A stretch of 64,000 nt of DNA, from the NCBI GenBank assembly GCA_033060915.1, contig CM065377.1:54294183-54358182 (forward strand), in the 5' to 3' direction. The DNA comes from Euryodendron excelsum (Eukaryota; Streptophyta; Magnoliopsida; Ericales; Pentaphylacaceae). Below the pieces are notes generated by a model, which saw only the letters and a list, made by a program, of their open reading frames with translations, was not told the origin of the DNA and searched no databases. The translations under genes and the position numbers were made by a program. Positions 22,051 to 34,726 of this stretch are shown here, one piece after another. The first letter of the stretch is position 1; each line of letters opens with the position of its first letter.

Positions 22051-23808
22051 TTTAGATATTGTGTTATTTTTGCATGTTCATATCATCTTATGTATCTAAA
22101 ACTCTTTCCCACATTAGTAGATATGTCTCGTGTTATCTTTCTTATATGCCTATTATTCTATTATCTCAATCTATTGTACTTCAAACCTTATCATGTTTTA
22201 TGGATCAGTCTCAAGTGTTGTCTTATATTAACTATCTATCAGACATTTGAGTTTTCGGTAAAAGGTTTGAGCATCTTATGGTTTGAGTATCATGGTTTGT
22301 ATTTTTAGCACATTTATCTGTATGTTCATTAATTAGTCACTATTCATAATGGATGTGTTAAAGAGGATCTTTACAAAAACCATAGCAATATTCATGTCAT
22401 TGCACTTATGATGTTGAGGATATTTTGAATCACCTATTAGACTAAGTTTGAGTTGATTGTTAATTTACCTTTTTGTTATGATGCATTGCAAGTTTTTGTC
22501 ATAAAATCATTATAAGAGAAAGATTACATTGTTGTACACTAGCATGCTATATGGCATTTTTGTACATGCATATCCTTAAAATGATGGAGATTTTACCTTG
22601 TAAGCTTTAGAGCCAATTTATCTTCTTTTCGGAGTGGATAGACATTTACTCAAGGATATCTTATTGATCTTCCATTCTTTCAATAGCTTCATTATAATTG
22701 ATTTAGATTCATATGTTGGATAGTAGTTGGAGGTATTGACACTTGTACTCTATTAAATTTTAACTTAATGTATTTCGGATATTAGGTTGAGACCATTATA
22801 TTCCTTCTAAGTCATTCATGTCTAGTTTCTTTCTTTTGACACTCATAAACATATGATCTTGGAAAAAGCTTATCAATGTTGAAATACTTCATACGATGTA
22901 GAGTTTGATATCATTGTTTGTGAGAGCTTACAAAAGTTGAAGATGTATGGAGTTGAAAAGAAAAGAAAAAATACATATACAAAAGAAAGGAAAACAAAAA
23001 AAAGGAACAACAAAAAGAAGTGGAAGGAAAAAAAACAATCTTGTTGAAAAGTTGAGAAATTAGAAGTGTATGCTTATTGATCATTACACAATGCATATGT
23101 TGAGTTTTACTATCTCTTTCTTTCTTCCCATTCATGACTCTTCTTTCACATGACCTTAGGTTATCCGGAGTATACATGAGTTGAAAATTCTTTTAAGTAT
23201 AAGTCTTTACAAATCAATTCTCTAGCTAATGCTTAAACTATAAATATTCTTTCATGAAGCTATATCAAATCGATGCACTTACATATTTGCTGTTTTTGAT
23301 ATTAGAATTATTCCTTTGATGTTTCGTTGACATTTACTCTGTTGATGAGTTTTCTATTGGGAGACCCATGTGTTTTATTTTATTTATTTATTTTTTTGAT
23401 GAGTGTATGACTGGTGAGATTTTAAATCAAAGTATAAATGATATAATTGCTTCATTTTAAGGCATTTGAGTTATATATCATGGCTAGTATACTCTTATGT
23501 TTTTCTTTCTTAGATGCTTTATGCCTTTACCTTGCATGATTCACAATTTAAGGTGGATTGATAATTTTTCTTGAATGGAGTTATATATGTTTCATGTACT
23601 TCTATTATCATTCACATAACATAAATAGATGTTTGTGAGGTATCATCACTAAAAACCTTCATAAGATACCGCTCGTCCACTAGGGATAATCTACGGGTTG
23701 AAAGGTTTGGTGCATATACTAAATGCATTCCTAACTCCCACGAAAGTGGAGATATCTTCTAATTATTAGTATTTTGCTAGAGACTAACAAAATGTTAGTT
23801 GGAGGGTG
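22051..23808 (+). other. 3' noncoding region of the Athila-lineage element, ending in the polypurine tract
   Basis: Aligns by eye with the equivalent regions of the two other Athila-lineage elements: the 'TTCAATAGCTTCATTATA' segment, an A-rich purine tract (22950-23035), and a strongly conserved block at 23629-23808 ending in GTTGGAGGGTG just before the LTR. A stem-loop at 23772-23792 lies 16 nt upstream of the LTR. Confidence 0.65.
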
Positions 23809-24360
23809 TGATTGTACTCCAAAAGTACAATCTATAGCCTTTAACTAATTTATAGTTAGACCTAAAATAATATTATTTATGTTATTTTAGTCCTATTTAG
23901 TTATTAACTTGATTTTATGCATCTTTTCAAGAATCCCATGCTAAAAAGGACAAATTCAAGCAAAAGTAAAAAAAGGTGTTCGAACGGCTAGAGAATGCGT
24001 GCAAACGCATGACATCAACATGACATAGACCATTCAAATGGTTAACAGTAGAGTTCAAATGGGTCGTCACCAGGTCCAAAGTGGATTTGATAGATTCAAA
24101 GAGTAATTTTTCTGTTCGAAGTGCATTTGACGTTACGTTCAAATGGTAGAACGGTGCGTTCGAATGGTACTTCGAAAGTCAAAATTTTGATACCGTTGTC
24201 GAGGAGTAAAATTTTGTACAAGTGACCGCAAGAAACGTGCTAAAACACGAACCTTAGTCAACGCAAAATCTCGCAAGTTACTTCATTATCATCTACAACA
24301 TCGAGGGAATCGTCTACTAAGGCCAACTAGTAACTTCGTTCCATCCTTGTACATGCTAGA
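23809..24360 (+). repeat. Partial 3' LTR of the Athila-lineage element
   Basis: Begins TGATTGTACT and the perfect hairpin partner AGTACAATC directly after the polypurine tract. It contains a cluster of TTCGAACG-like motifs (23968-24175). It is shorter than the related LTRs and lacks the recognisable LTR end, so it is probably truncated. The right limit is approximate. Confidence 0.6.
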
Positions 24361-24366
24361 AATCTA

Positions 24367-24640
24367 GGGGTCCATTTAGTAATGCTTTCAGTTTTTGTTT
24401 TTTACTATATGCTTTTACTGTGTATTTTTTTATGATTTGGTGATGGGCATTTGTAAGTTACCGTTGTACCAACAGTACCAAACCAATGTTTTAAAAACAG
24501 AGATCACACAATTTTAGTGTTTTTTATTTTCTTTTTTTAAATTTTGTAAACAACTAAAAACAAAAAACAAAAAACAAACACTGTTTCTTGGTTTTTTTTT
24601 TCAAAAAAAAAAAAACAAAAAATGTTTACCAAACAGGTTT
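24367..24640. repeat. Possible MITE with GGTCC/TTTGGTAA ends
   Basis: AGGGGTCCATTTAGTAATGC at the left is roughly mirrored by TTTACCAAACAGGTTT at the right, with AAACAAAAAACAAAAAACA-type filler between. The inverted ends are short and imperfect. Confidence 0.35.
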
Positions 24641-27600
24641 AAAAATGCTTTGTGTTATTTATTTATTTATTTTAATGGTCTAGACATATAAGTAGTTAGG
24701 AGCCTGATTACTAGTGGCAGATAGGCTTTGTGCTAAATTTATATTAGTGGTATTGCTTTGTATGTGGAGATTGTTGGTTCGTCTGGGTTGCTTTAATTTT
24801 TTATTGAATCGGTGAAATTATTTCTATAGAGATTGGAGGGAAGGAGAGATTGGAGGGAATGAAAGAAAAATTGTGAATTGATTGTCACAGAGGCGCGAAT
24901 AATCTCTTATGTGTGCATTGTATATGTATGTCATCTCATTTTACAGACAGTCATAACCGATTAGTGAGAGCGGACCCTTGTACAGATTGGAGGCGTTTGA
25001 AGTGTGAAAATACTTTGAAATTTCCATTGATTAGGAAGTCAAGAAGAAGACATGGCTGAGCTTGGACATTTGAAATGTCATAAACGCATTGGCAATCACA
25101 TTATCCATCAGACAAAAATTGGCTAAAATGATTAGAAATGGGCTTCTAATGATTAGCAAGGAGAGCGGTAATTATATACTATCACTTTGGCTAGAATTTC
25201 ATAGTAACATTCATTGATGACTAGTAATTCTCACCATACTGATAATTTTCTTTAAACACACACAGATAAACTGACACCAGGTTACTTCCATTCAGAGACG
25301 GATCTAGGATTTGGTTTTTGGTGCTAAGCAAGTACATCCTTATTAATTCCATAGTCCAACATGAGAGCCATGTTCAGCGGGATGGAATAAAAGGATAAAG
25401 AATTCCGGGATTACAAATCCTGGAGAGATAATTTTGTACATTAATCTTCAATCCTGAATTCCCAAGAAAACGTCATGTCCAAGGGGTAGGATAAAATATT
25501 ATGTCTTTTATTCTGATCCCCTTTTGCACAACTATAGACAGAATTACTTGTCCAATTGCACGATCTTATTAGATATTCGAGAGCAATGAATCCTCATCAT
25601 GCAAAAGGTTGTGCGAACAATAATTTTGTCTCAGTGAATGCTGCAGGACACTTCTGTTTCATAACCAATTGAGCTAATTTATTTAGCCAAAACTTATGGC
25701 ATTTCAAAAAAGGTCAGGAGTTTGACTCATGTCAGGCTCAAGAGTTTTTCGAAGGTCTTTGACTTGGTAATTACCTAATTTGTATGAATTAAAAGAATTA
25801 CACAATTAAGATGGACGCAAGCTGATCCAAACACTCGATTAGCAAATATATATATACTTGCGTCCCAAATACTCGATTAGCAAATATATATATATATATA
25901 AGATAATATAAGCAGTTATACTCGAAAAGTCTGTACAACATATATAACACTAAATTTTTTTCCCTTTATTCAAATCAATGTTAATAATAACAGTATTAAC
26001 GGTTTTACATTCTCTAGAAGTACTTACGGGGACTCCTCCAGAGTAATGTGATGGTAATGTTTTTGAAATTACGAGTAATGTTGGGTGTTTTGGGTTTGAA
26101 TTGAAATGATGATAAATAACCACATCATTTTGTTAATTAAAAAATTTTGGACAAAAATTATGTTTTATATAGCATTACTCAAGTCAACCAAAGGGCTGAC
26201 TTGGTAAGAATTTATTTCCTTCACTTCTTTTCCATCTTTAAATAGCAAACATTTTAGATCCTAATTCCAAGATGGGTTACCTCCATGACTAATATTTTGA
26301 TTCGGTCGATGGATTAACTGATATTACTTTCATTTTTTTAACTGGTATTGAGTGCTTCTTTGGTTTTCATCACTGACTGAAATTTTTTTTTAAATTTCTT
26401 TATATAAAAATGTATAATGTTTATTGTATAAAAGGGTAATCCTACTCTACAATCAGAAAATTAGTATATAAAAATAATGTGAAACTAAATGAGAGCTTTT
26501 CACTTTAAAACAAAACATCTATCTTGATTCTTGATGGCTTCTCATTACAAAAAGGAAAATGTTATTCTTCTAAAAATTTTGTACAAAAAATTTTATCTAT
26601 AAAAATTAATAATGAAATTTTTGTAATTAAGAGTTATCGTTTTAAGTGCTTTATTTTTACTTATAGAAATGTCACTTGTGAGATTTTTTGTACAACTTTT
26701 TTTGAAAGAATATCAAGTGCGAAGTAGTATTAGTTGGAACTTGGAACTCGTAAAACTAATCCTTAGCTGTTTATGAGGTTGTTCTGATAAACTCGGATAA
26801 AGGCGGATCCCCGCAGTTAGCTCTAGATCTTGAAATGCTATAAATCAAATAGAATATTATGCAATGGTAAATTATTACTCTTCAAATGGAATATATCTAT
26901 ACTATTATAAAAAGTCAATGTTGAGATTTTGATCAAGATTTATCATGATATTTTACATTCTCAAATTGTTCTAAAATGTTTAAAAAATTATTACGCAACT
27001 CACCTTCTCATCTTTTGTACGATTACACAATCAGATAACTTAGAAAAGTAATTAGTTGTATCACGTTCCTATCACTTATACGGTTACACAATCAGATAAT
27101 CACTAACAAATAGAGAAATAACTAGATATAATGTAACACACGCACATAATGCGTGCTACCTTTCTAGTAGATATAGAAGTAAACCCTTACTTACAAATTA
27201 CTGGTTAAGTAGTATGAGTTACTTAATATTCATTTTTATTAGATTTCGTTATGTAACGTTTTTTTTCTAAAAATCACTTCATTTTACTACAAATTCATAT
27301 TGTTGCTGTAATAAAATAACACATGTCACAATTTAATAAAAACTAGTTACTTAGAAGAACAAAACTAATATTAAAAATTCACATATAGCGTGACAAATCA
27401 GGTTCTTATCATTTTTAAATGATTATTACAATTAGCGTCCACTGGAACGCGACTTTGGATGGAGGCTCTTGTTAAATATTACGTTTGCAAGTCGATTTCC
27501 CAAAAAAAAAGAAACAAATTTAATATGGTTAGTTAGCTGTTTAGGAATGGTAATTTAGAATTTAAGTAGAATATAAAAGAGTGAGATTTATTGACAAGTC

Positions 27601-28854
27601 GCATTTTGATATTAAGCTTGTGTGAAAAAATTAAGATATGAATTTCCTCCAATCTGAATTGTAAGAATCTCTACGTGTATGTGGCAGCATACTATTTGAC
27701 CAAGTATTTATATGCTTATTTGTTGTTTGAATATCTTTTAGAGATATAGTAATTCCATGAATGGTGCCTAGGAGCTAGAAAGAAAATAAATAGATAAATA
27801 ACACAATTTTAATATGTGACAACTTGATGTACTGTCACCTACATAAGATAGGAGGAATTCCTCCAACCTAGGATGAGTTATCCTTCTTCTCCTTCCCTTT
27901 CTCCTTTGACCAAGATACAGCCTGTATAAAAAGAAAATTGTAAAATGTTCAAACTTTGGCATAGGCTCTCAATGTGGATTGGACCATCCTGTTTACTCCT
28001 CCGTTGAAGTGCTTGGGGTAGAATTAGAATACAAGTTGAGTCGCTTTAATACCACTTATCACAATATGAGCGCTTAACAATGGAACACTTGACTTGACTG
28101 GAGAAAATTGTAAAATATTCAAACTTTGGCATAATTGCTTTCTTAATATAACCCAACGACAAGTTTCATTTTCATGATACAAGATCGAAAGGGATCACTA
28201 ACAGGTACCGGGGAAGCTATGATGGCCGTCCTTCTTTTGTTTTCATTTTACAACCAACAAACAAGCTTTTGTAAGTAATCTAGGAAAGAATTACATAGAA
28301 GATGATCAGTTAATTGAACCTAGTCCTATTACAAAGTTTCACCCAATAAATTGTTTTCTTATTATGTAATTTCCATACAATTTTAAGCTTTTCGGTTTGC
28401 CAATGCCGTCTGCTATGTGTGATGCCCTGTTAAGAAGTAAAACTAAGTTAAATCTGCCATATATAATCAGGGAATGATTACGGCTGTAATTGAACTAATG
28501 GAAACTACAAAATCAACCATGATACACACTAATGCAACCAGAGTTGATAATTTTTTAAAAAAAATAAAAAAAAGTTGTCACTGTACTACCTTATAATTTT
28601 TATTCTTTTGAACTGTGGATATTTATCTTTTGAAATCTAGGTTGTTTTGTGAAATTGGTTTATTACAGTCTCCTAGTGTTACCTATTTCTGCCCTCTTCT
28701 CGTATATGTTACCATCTTATGCTACCTGTTTGTAAATTAGTATGATTAATTTATAGAATTTATTATATTAGTGATACCTTTGCAGAAAAATATTTGTAAT
28801 ATGTTTTTATATCGGTAGTAAGGTTCTTATGTGGCGATTCTAAAATATGAAAAC
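24641..28854. other. Gene-free stretch between two Athila-lineage elements
   Basis: No coding region recognised. It contains a Tourist-like TIR candidate (25372-25535, ends GGATGGAATAAAAGG / complement GATCAGAATAAAAGA), a duplicated 'CTCGATTAGCAAATATATAT' segment (about 25837 and 25870), MITE copies at 26435-26725, and a 28-bp direct repeat 'AAAATTGTAAAATGTTCAAA' (about 27938 and 28104). Confidence 0.5.
26435..26725 (+). repeat. MITE cluster, 'GGGTAATGCTA' family
   Basis: Contains the family's internal motifs (GAGAGCTTTTCACTTTAAAA, ACATCTATCTTGAT) followed by an adjoining antisense-like segment (AAAATGTTATTCTTCTAAAA ... TTTTGTACAACTTTTTTTGA). It appears to be two copies joined or nested. Confidence 0.45.
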
Positions 28855-30183
28855 TGATTGTACTTTAAAAAGTACAAATCAAAATTTCTAATTGTAAGTT
28901 ATTATTAGTAAATAGTTATATATTATTTATTAGTTTAATGTAAAATTAGTTTTCTTTTACGTTTTTGTGTTTTGTACAGATTTAAAACTAAAATCGAGCA
29001 AAATAAAGCTAGCGTGCACAAATATATTTTTATTTCGGATGTCAATTTGATATACATGTAAGTGTGTGTGTGTGTGAATAGTATATTTTATATATATACA
29101 AATATGTGTGCGGATGTATGATTACATATATATATAAGATGATTGCATAATTTATGATATGCTAATGGATGGATGTATGATTACATATATATATATAAGA
29201 TGATTACATATATTATAATATGCTAATGGATGGATAGGTTACATATTATATATATTTGTGTGTGCGCACGCGCGCACGTGCAAATTGAAATGATGAAAGC
29301 AAATGGAGAAATAAAGGATAAAAAAATAAAGCAAAAGCAAAGATAAGGAATTGAAGCTTTCGGCCATGATGCGATGATGTTGCTGGCAAGTAGCAAAATG
29401 AATAAAAAAAAATATAAGGTTTCACTATTTGAAGATTATAAATTGAAGAACTCCAGTATGAAGGAGAGGGGTGAAGTAGTTGTAGAGAGATCCTTCAATT
29501 TACTTTCTGTCTAGATTTCAGTTAATTTATTAGTGCTTTTTAGTCAGTTAATTTTTTATTTTAGTATTTTTTTTACTATTATTCTGCTGTAATAAACTTT
29601 CTATTTATGAAGTCATTTTGTTTCAAATTATGTCTTTTATTATCATGAGTATCTAGTTTTATTCTTAGAACCAATTGGAAAGATCGTTTGACTGAATTGG
29701 AATGATCAATTAAGGTTTGTGTTTTTATTTCGAATTTATTCAAAATTTTAGTATTTTTATACACATGTTCGGTATATTGCATATACGGGCATGGACACGT
29801 ATATTTTATGTACGTAATAATTTTGTATTTTGTAAACAAGTTTAAATTTAGGAGTATCGTAATTAATATAAGAATAGTGTAAAGTAAAATAGATGCTAGT
29901 TTACTCTATATTTTTCAGAGACTTACATAATTTATGTGGGTCCTCTATCTGGTATGCTTTTATATTCAAACCTCTGGTAGAGACCTAAGACTCTTAATCT
30001 TAATCTGAAATGGATTGTTTTTATATATTCTTGGTAATTAAAATTTAGATCCTTTTGAAAATTTAGACTTTTAACTATATTTATAATACTTTCTATCTTG
30101 ACAAAGTAACTGGTATATGCAAATCGATGGTAAGGGCCTTCGATAATAATTTAATAAGTATCTAACTAGAACTTTTGAAAACA
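28855..30183 (+). repeat. Truncated 5' LTR of an Athila-like element
   Basis: Starts TGATTGTACTTTAAAAAGTA and follows the LTR pattern of 6777-8577 and 31302-32527 up to 'GAACTTTTGAAAACATG' at about 30183. There it passes directly into sequence that in the 15-kb element lies upstream of the 3' LTR. The rest of the LTR, the primer site and all coding sequence are missing. Confidence 0.75.
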
Positions 30184-31301
30184 TGATCGAGGCCATTTTT
30201 GATATTCTGAGTCACAAATTTCTTTATTGACATAATTTTCTTAGAACTATCTTTAAATCTATTTTTATGTCTTTTGCTACATATATAATTGCTAAAGTTT
30301 CATCTTTAAATACGAAAATACAACTATTTTCACTTGTGCAAATTAAATTGAGAAGGGGTGATCTATTTGAAATATGAAAATAAATAAATAAATTAGTAAT
30401 GAAGGAAAGGAAAAAAAAACAAAGGAAAAAGGGAAATGAAAGTATAAAAAAAACAAAAAAATAAAAAATAAAAAGAAGAAGAAGACGAGGTTGGCTGTTA
30501 AACAAAATATCAAATCAAATCAAATCAAATCAAATGCAATAGGAAAATTGAAAGTATGTATTCATTGATCAATTCATGCCTTGATCACACATGTTTTGAG
30601 CTTTGTATCCTTTCTTTTTTCCTACCTTAAACTTCATAGCCAAGTTAAAACCTGAATAAAGTTCTTGAAAATTTGATGTGTATATTGTTTGTTTATTCAC
30701 TCCCTAGAGAATTCACTTATCAATTGCTTGTGTGATGTTAACATTGAGTATTTTTTCATGGAGCTATGCTAAGTCGTCTCTCACTTTATATATTCACGCC
30801 ATTTCTCTATGGTTATCGCTTTTGATTTTACATTACATTTACTCTTTTATAAGGACAACTAGTATAAAATGCCTATATTCTTTCTTTTTTAGAGAATATC
30901 TAGTGAGGTTGAATTAAAGTTTAAAGGCTGTATCTGTGTTTTTATGCTGTAATAATTTTCTTATCATGTAATGGTCTCACATACACAAAAATTTCTCATA
31001 TGTTGTTTTAAAACATTATCTTATTTGTATATTAATGAGTATGATATACAAAATATACTTGTGTCTTGATACATGTAATTCTTTTTCTCATCATCCTCAG
31101 TTGCAGCTCACATTTTGATGTTTGTGGGTAACATCACTGGAAACCCTCACAAGACACTACTCGTCCAATAAGGGTAATCTAGGAGTTTAAAGGTTTGGTA
31201 CATATGTTAAATGCACTCGTAATCACTACGAAAGTGGAGCCTATCTTTTAAAGTATATTTAACTGTTTTGCTAGGAACTAGCAAAAGTTTAGTTGGGTGT
31301 G
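30184..31301 (+). other. 3' noncoding region and polypurine tract of the Athila-like element
   Basis: Starts at 'ATCGAGGCCATTTTTGAT' and follows the order found at 45118-46172: purine-rich tract, 'CTTTGTATCCTTTCTTT' region, and the conserved block 31119-31301. A perfect stem-loop at 31266-31286 (TTTTGCTAG, loop of three, CTAGCAAAA) stands 15 nt before the LTR; AGTTGGGTGTG is the polypurine tract. Confidence 0.75.
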
Positions 31302-32527
31302 TGATTGTACTTAGAGTCCCTAATTGTAAACTATTATTAATAAATATTTATATATTATTTATCATTTTAATGCAAAATTAATTTTCTTTTACGTTTTTGT
31401 GTTCTATACAGATTTAAAACTAGAACCGAGCAAAATGAAACTGGCGTGCGTACATATATTTTTACTTCAAATGTCAATTTGATATATATATATGTAATCA
31501 TACATCCGCACACACATTTGCATGTATATAAAATATACTACTCACACACACACATATATACGCACATACATTTACATATACGTAAAATATACTACTCTGT
31601 CACACACACACACATATATGTAAATGTGCCGGTGTATAATTACATAGATGATTACATTTATTATAATACACTAATGGATGGGTGTATGATTACATATATA
31701 TGTATAAAAGATGATTACATATATTATAATATAGTAATGGATAAATAGGTTACATATTATATGTGTGTGTGTGTAGATTGAAATGATGAAAGCAAATGGA
31801 GAAATGGAGAAAAAGAAAGCAAAGTAAAAGCAAAAATAAGGAATTGAAGCTTTCGGCCATACTGCGATAATGTTGTCGGCAAGGAGAATAAATAAAAAAT
31901 ATATAAGGCTACACTATTTGAAATCTATAAATTGAAGAGCTCCAGTATAGAGGAGAGAGGAGTTCGGGGAGCAGTTATAAAGAGATCATTTAGTTTATTT
32001 TCTGTCAATATTTCAATTAATTTATTAGTGTTTTTTAGCTAGTTAATTTTCTATTTTAGTATTTTTTTGCCGTTATTTTGCTATAATAATTTTTTTTTTT
32101 ATTTATGAAGTTATTTTCTTTCAAATTATGTCTTTTTATTATCATTACTAGCTAGTTTTATTCTTGAAACCAATTGTAAAGATCGCGTGATAGTATTGGG
32201 ATGATCAATTAAGGTCTGTTTTTTCATTTTAGATTTATTCAAAAACTTAGTATTTTGCACACGTTTGGTATATTGCATACACGGACACGAGCATGTATAT
32301 TTTATGCACATAATGATTTTGTATTTTGTAAACAAGTTGAAATTTAGAAGTATCGTAATTAATATAGGAATAGTGTAAAGTAAAGTAAATGCTAGTTTAC
32401 TTATCACTTTTCAAAGACTTGTATAATTTATGAAAGTCCTCTATTTTGTATGTTTTTATATTCAAACCTCTGGTAGGGACCTAAGGCTCTTAATCTTAAT
32501 CTAAAATGAATTGCTTTTATATTCTTG
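31302..32527 (+). repeat. 3' LTR of the Athila-like element, first part
   Basis: Begins TGATTGTACTTAGAG, contains (CA)n/(TA)n microsatellite DNA (31490-31620), a TATA-like CTATAAATTG at about 31935 and 'TTTTCTGTCAATATTTC'. It breaks at the TCTTG target site where the 15-kb element entered and resumes at 47523. Confidence 0.8.
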
Positions 32528-33874
32528 TGATTGTACTCCAAAACGTACAATTGGAGTCTTCTAATTGTAAGTTATTATTAGTATTTCTTTATATATTATT
32601 TATTATTTTAACTAAAAAAATAGTTTTCTTTTACGTTTTTGTGTCGTGTGCAAATTTAAAGTTAAAACTTAGCAAAATAAAGTCGGTGTGCACACACATT
32701 TTTTTAGTGTTAATTTATGTAATATATTTATTATATTTATATATATGTGTGTGTGGTAGTAGGTGTAATAGATATGTATATATATATATAATATACCTCT
32801 ATGTATATGTATATCATATATGTATATATTATATTATATTATATTATATATATATGATGTTGTGTGCATGTGAAGAAAAGAAGGAGAAGACAAGAAGGGG
32901 AAGGCTTGGAAAAAGAAGAAGAAGACAAGAAAAGAAGGAAAAAAATCATATAAAAATAAATTAAGTTGGCTATAAATAGAAAAAGGGGAGGAAGGCAAAG
33001 AAGAGTGGGACGAGAGGAGAGAATAGAGAGAATTCATAGAGAAAGGCCAAGAGCTTCAGTTTAGTTGTAAATTTCCAATTAGTTTATTAGTAGTTTTTCG
33101 GTTAGATTTCAACTTTTTCTTTATCGTTATTCTGCTGTAATAAACTTTTTTATTTATGAAGTTTTTTTTTTTCACACCGAGTCTTTTAAATACCATGAGT
33201 AACTAATTTAATTCTTGGAGCCGATTGTGAAGATCCTCTGAGGATCTTGGAATATCAACAGAGGTAATTGAATTTTTGTTATTTTATCTTAAAAATATTT
33301 CAACTCCTCATAATTAAATCCTAGATATATTTTAAAACTTAAATTCTTGATTATGTTTGGTAACTTCTATGCACAAATCTTATTTTGGTATAGTTATTGT
33401 ATAAATTGATGGTATGAATCTATGGCTTTAATTTTATTATTCTAGATTTAATTAAATATTTTTGTTACAAAACCTCCGTTGAAATTTCGGGTAAATCGGG
33501 TGATTGGATCAATTGGGTCCAAGACCATTTTATTCAGTTTACTTTAAAGTTAAGTCAACAATCATCAATCTCTCAAAAACAAATTATTTTTCTTTTGGTT
33601 ACTATTTTTCTGCATCAACTGTCCAGATCTCAGCGGTACTATTCTTAGTGGCATTCAAACAGGTTGGATTAGGTTCCAACTAAAACCATTGCAATACTAC
33701 GGTATTTAGCACGACTTAGTCGGTATCTAATCTTTTACCGTGGGGTGAATTTTCAGCTCCAATTTTGTATACTTTGTTAATTGTTCCCTATCAATTCGAT
33801 CTCGACTTATCGAGTTATTATTGCATCACAACCGTATACTGGCGGATTTCAATCATATTATTTATAATTGATCA
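32528..33874 (+). repeat. 5' LTR of the 15-kb Athila-type element
   Basis: TGATTGTACT... to ...TTGATCA. It contains (TA)n/(TG)n DNA at 32735-32850, a TATA box TATAAATAG at 32971-32979, and a polypyrimidine/TTATTCTGCTGTAATAAA region further on. It diverges visibly from the 3' LTR by substitutions and small indels, so the insertion is not recent. Confidence 0.9.
32971..32979 (+). promoter_or_regulatory. TATA box of the Athila-type LTR
   Basis: TATAAATAG followed by a purine-rich leader (AAAAAGGGGAGGAAGGC). The same arrangement is at about 46592 in the 3' LTR (CATAAATAG, one change). Confidence 0.6.
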
Positions 33875-33880
33875 GTATTT

Positions 33881-33900
33881 TGGTGCCTTTGCCGGAGAAT
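33881..33900 (+). other. Primer-binding site region
   Basis: TGGTGCCTTTGCCGGAGAAT lies 6 nt after the 5' LTR. Athila/Tat elements normally have TGGCGCC followed by GTTGCCGGGGAA here, so this is a mutated but recognisable version. Confidence 0.75.
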
Positions 33901-34726
33901 GGTTTTAAAAAAAAAATCATGCAAAAAAAATATATATAAAATAATAATAATTAAAAAATAAAATTAAAAAAATAAAATTTATTATTATTATTATTATTTT
34001 TTTTTTTTTCCTTGTGATTAACCTCTTTGGTTGGTATACTCGCCTATTGTTGGACGAAGTCAGTCAAGTTAGATACCATATTTTCTTTTTTTTTTTTATT
34101 TTTTTTATCTAACCCATCTAACTCATCTAAGTTACTAACTATTTAAAATTTTCTTTTATTAGTGGATAACCAGCGTTAGTTATCATTCTAACATTTTATT
34201 TTCTGCACTTTATTTCAACTCTTTTTATTTTTCTTTGTGGTTTACGTTTCGAGTTGATTCACCGCCTATTTAGGTTGGCGCTGTTCAATATGGTGACCAT
34301 GACTTTGTTACTAACTTGTCTAACATTATTTTCGTTTGCTATTTTTATGTGCAGGTATTATAGTATATTATTGTAATTTATTGTTTTTATTTTTATTATT
34401 ATTAGTATCTTATCGTTAACCGATTCTAAAAGTGTTTCGGTCCGGTCGTTACTTTGCCCGCATCCTTCCAAGTAAGTGACTTTCAATTTCCTCAGCTCTG
34501 AGAGCCATTAATACTATTTCTCTTCTCATCCCCGTTTTGTTGGCTACCCATTTGGAATTTTAGCCCGAAATTCTGACTTTTAAGGTCTATGTTTATATTT
34601 TGGGATGGATTCATTAGGGATGTGCATAAACGATTGGTGAGCATTGACTCTTCTAGTGATTTTTCCCCTATCTTCAGTACTCTTTTCCCATTTCAATTAG
34701 TTAATCGAGATCCTAGTTATATCCCA
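33901..34726 (+). other. 5' untranslated leader of the Athila-type element
   Basis: AT-rich leader between the primer site and gag. Short open frames occur but none looks like a protein. Confidence 0.6.

Noticed and set aside
23629..24200. Could be a small-RNA gene or riboswitch instead of a retroelement 3' end
   Set aside because: The block is followed by a polypurine tract and an LTR start, and recurs in the same place in two other elements, so a retroelement cis-element is the simpler reading.
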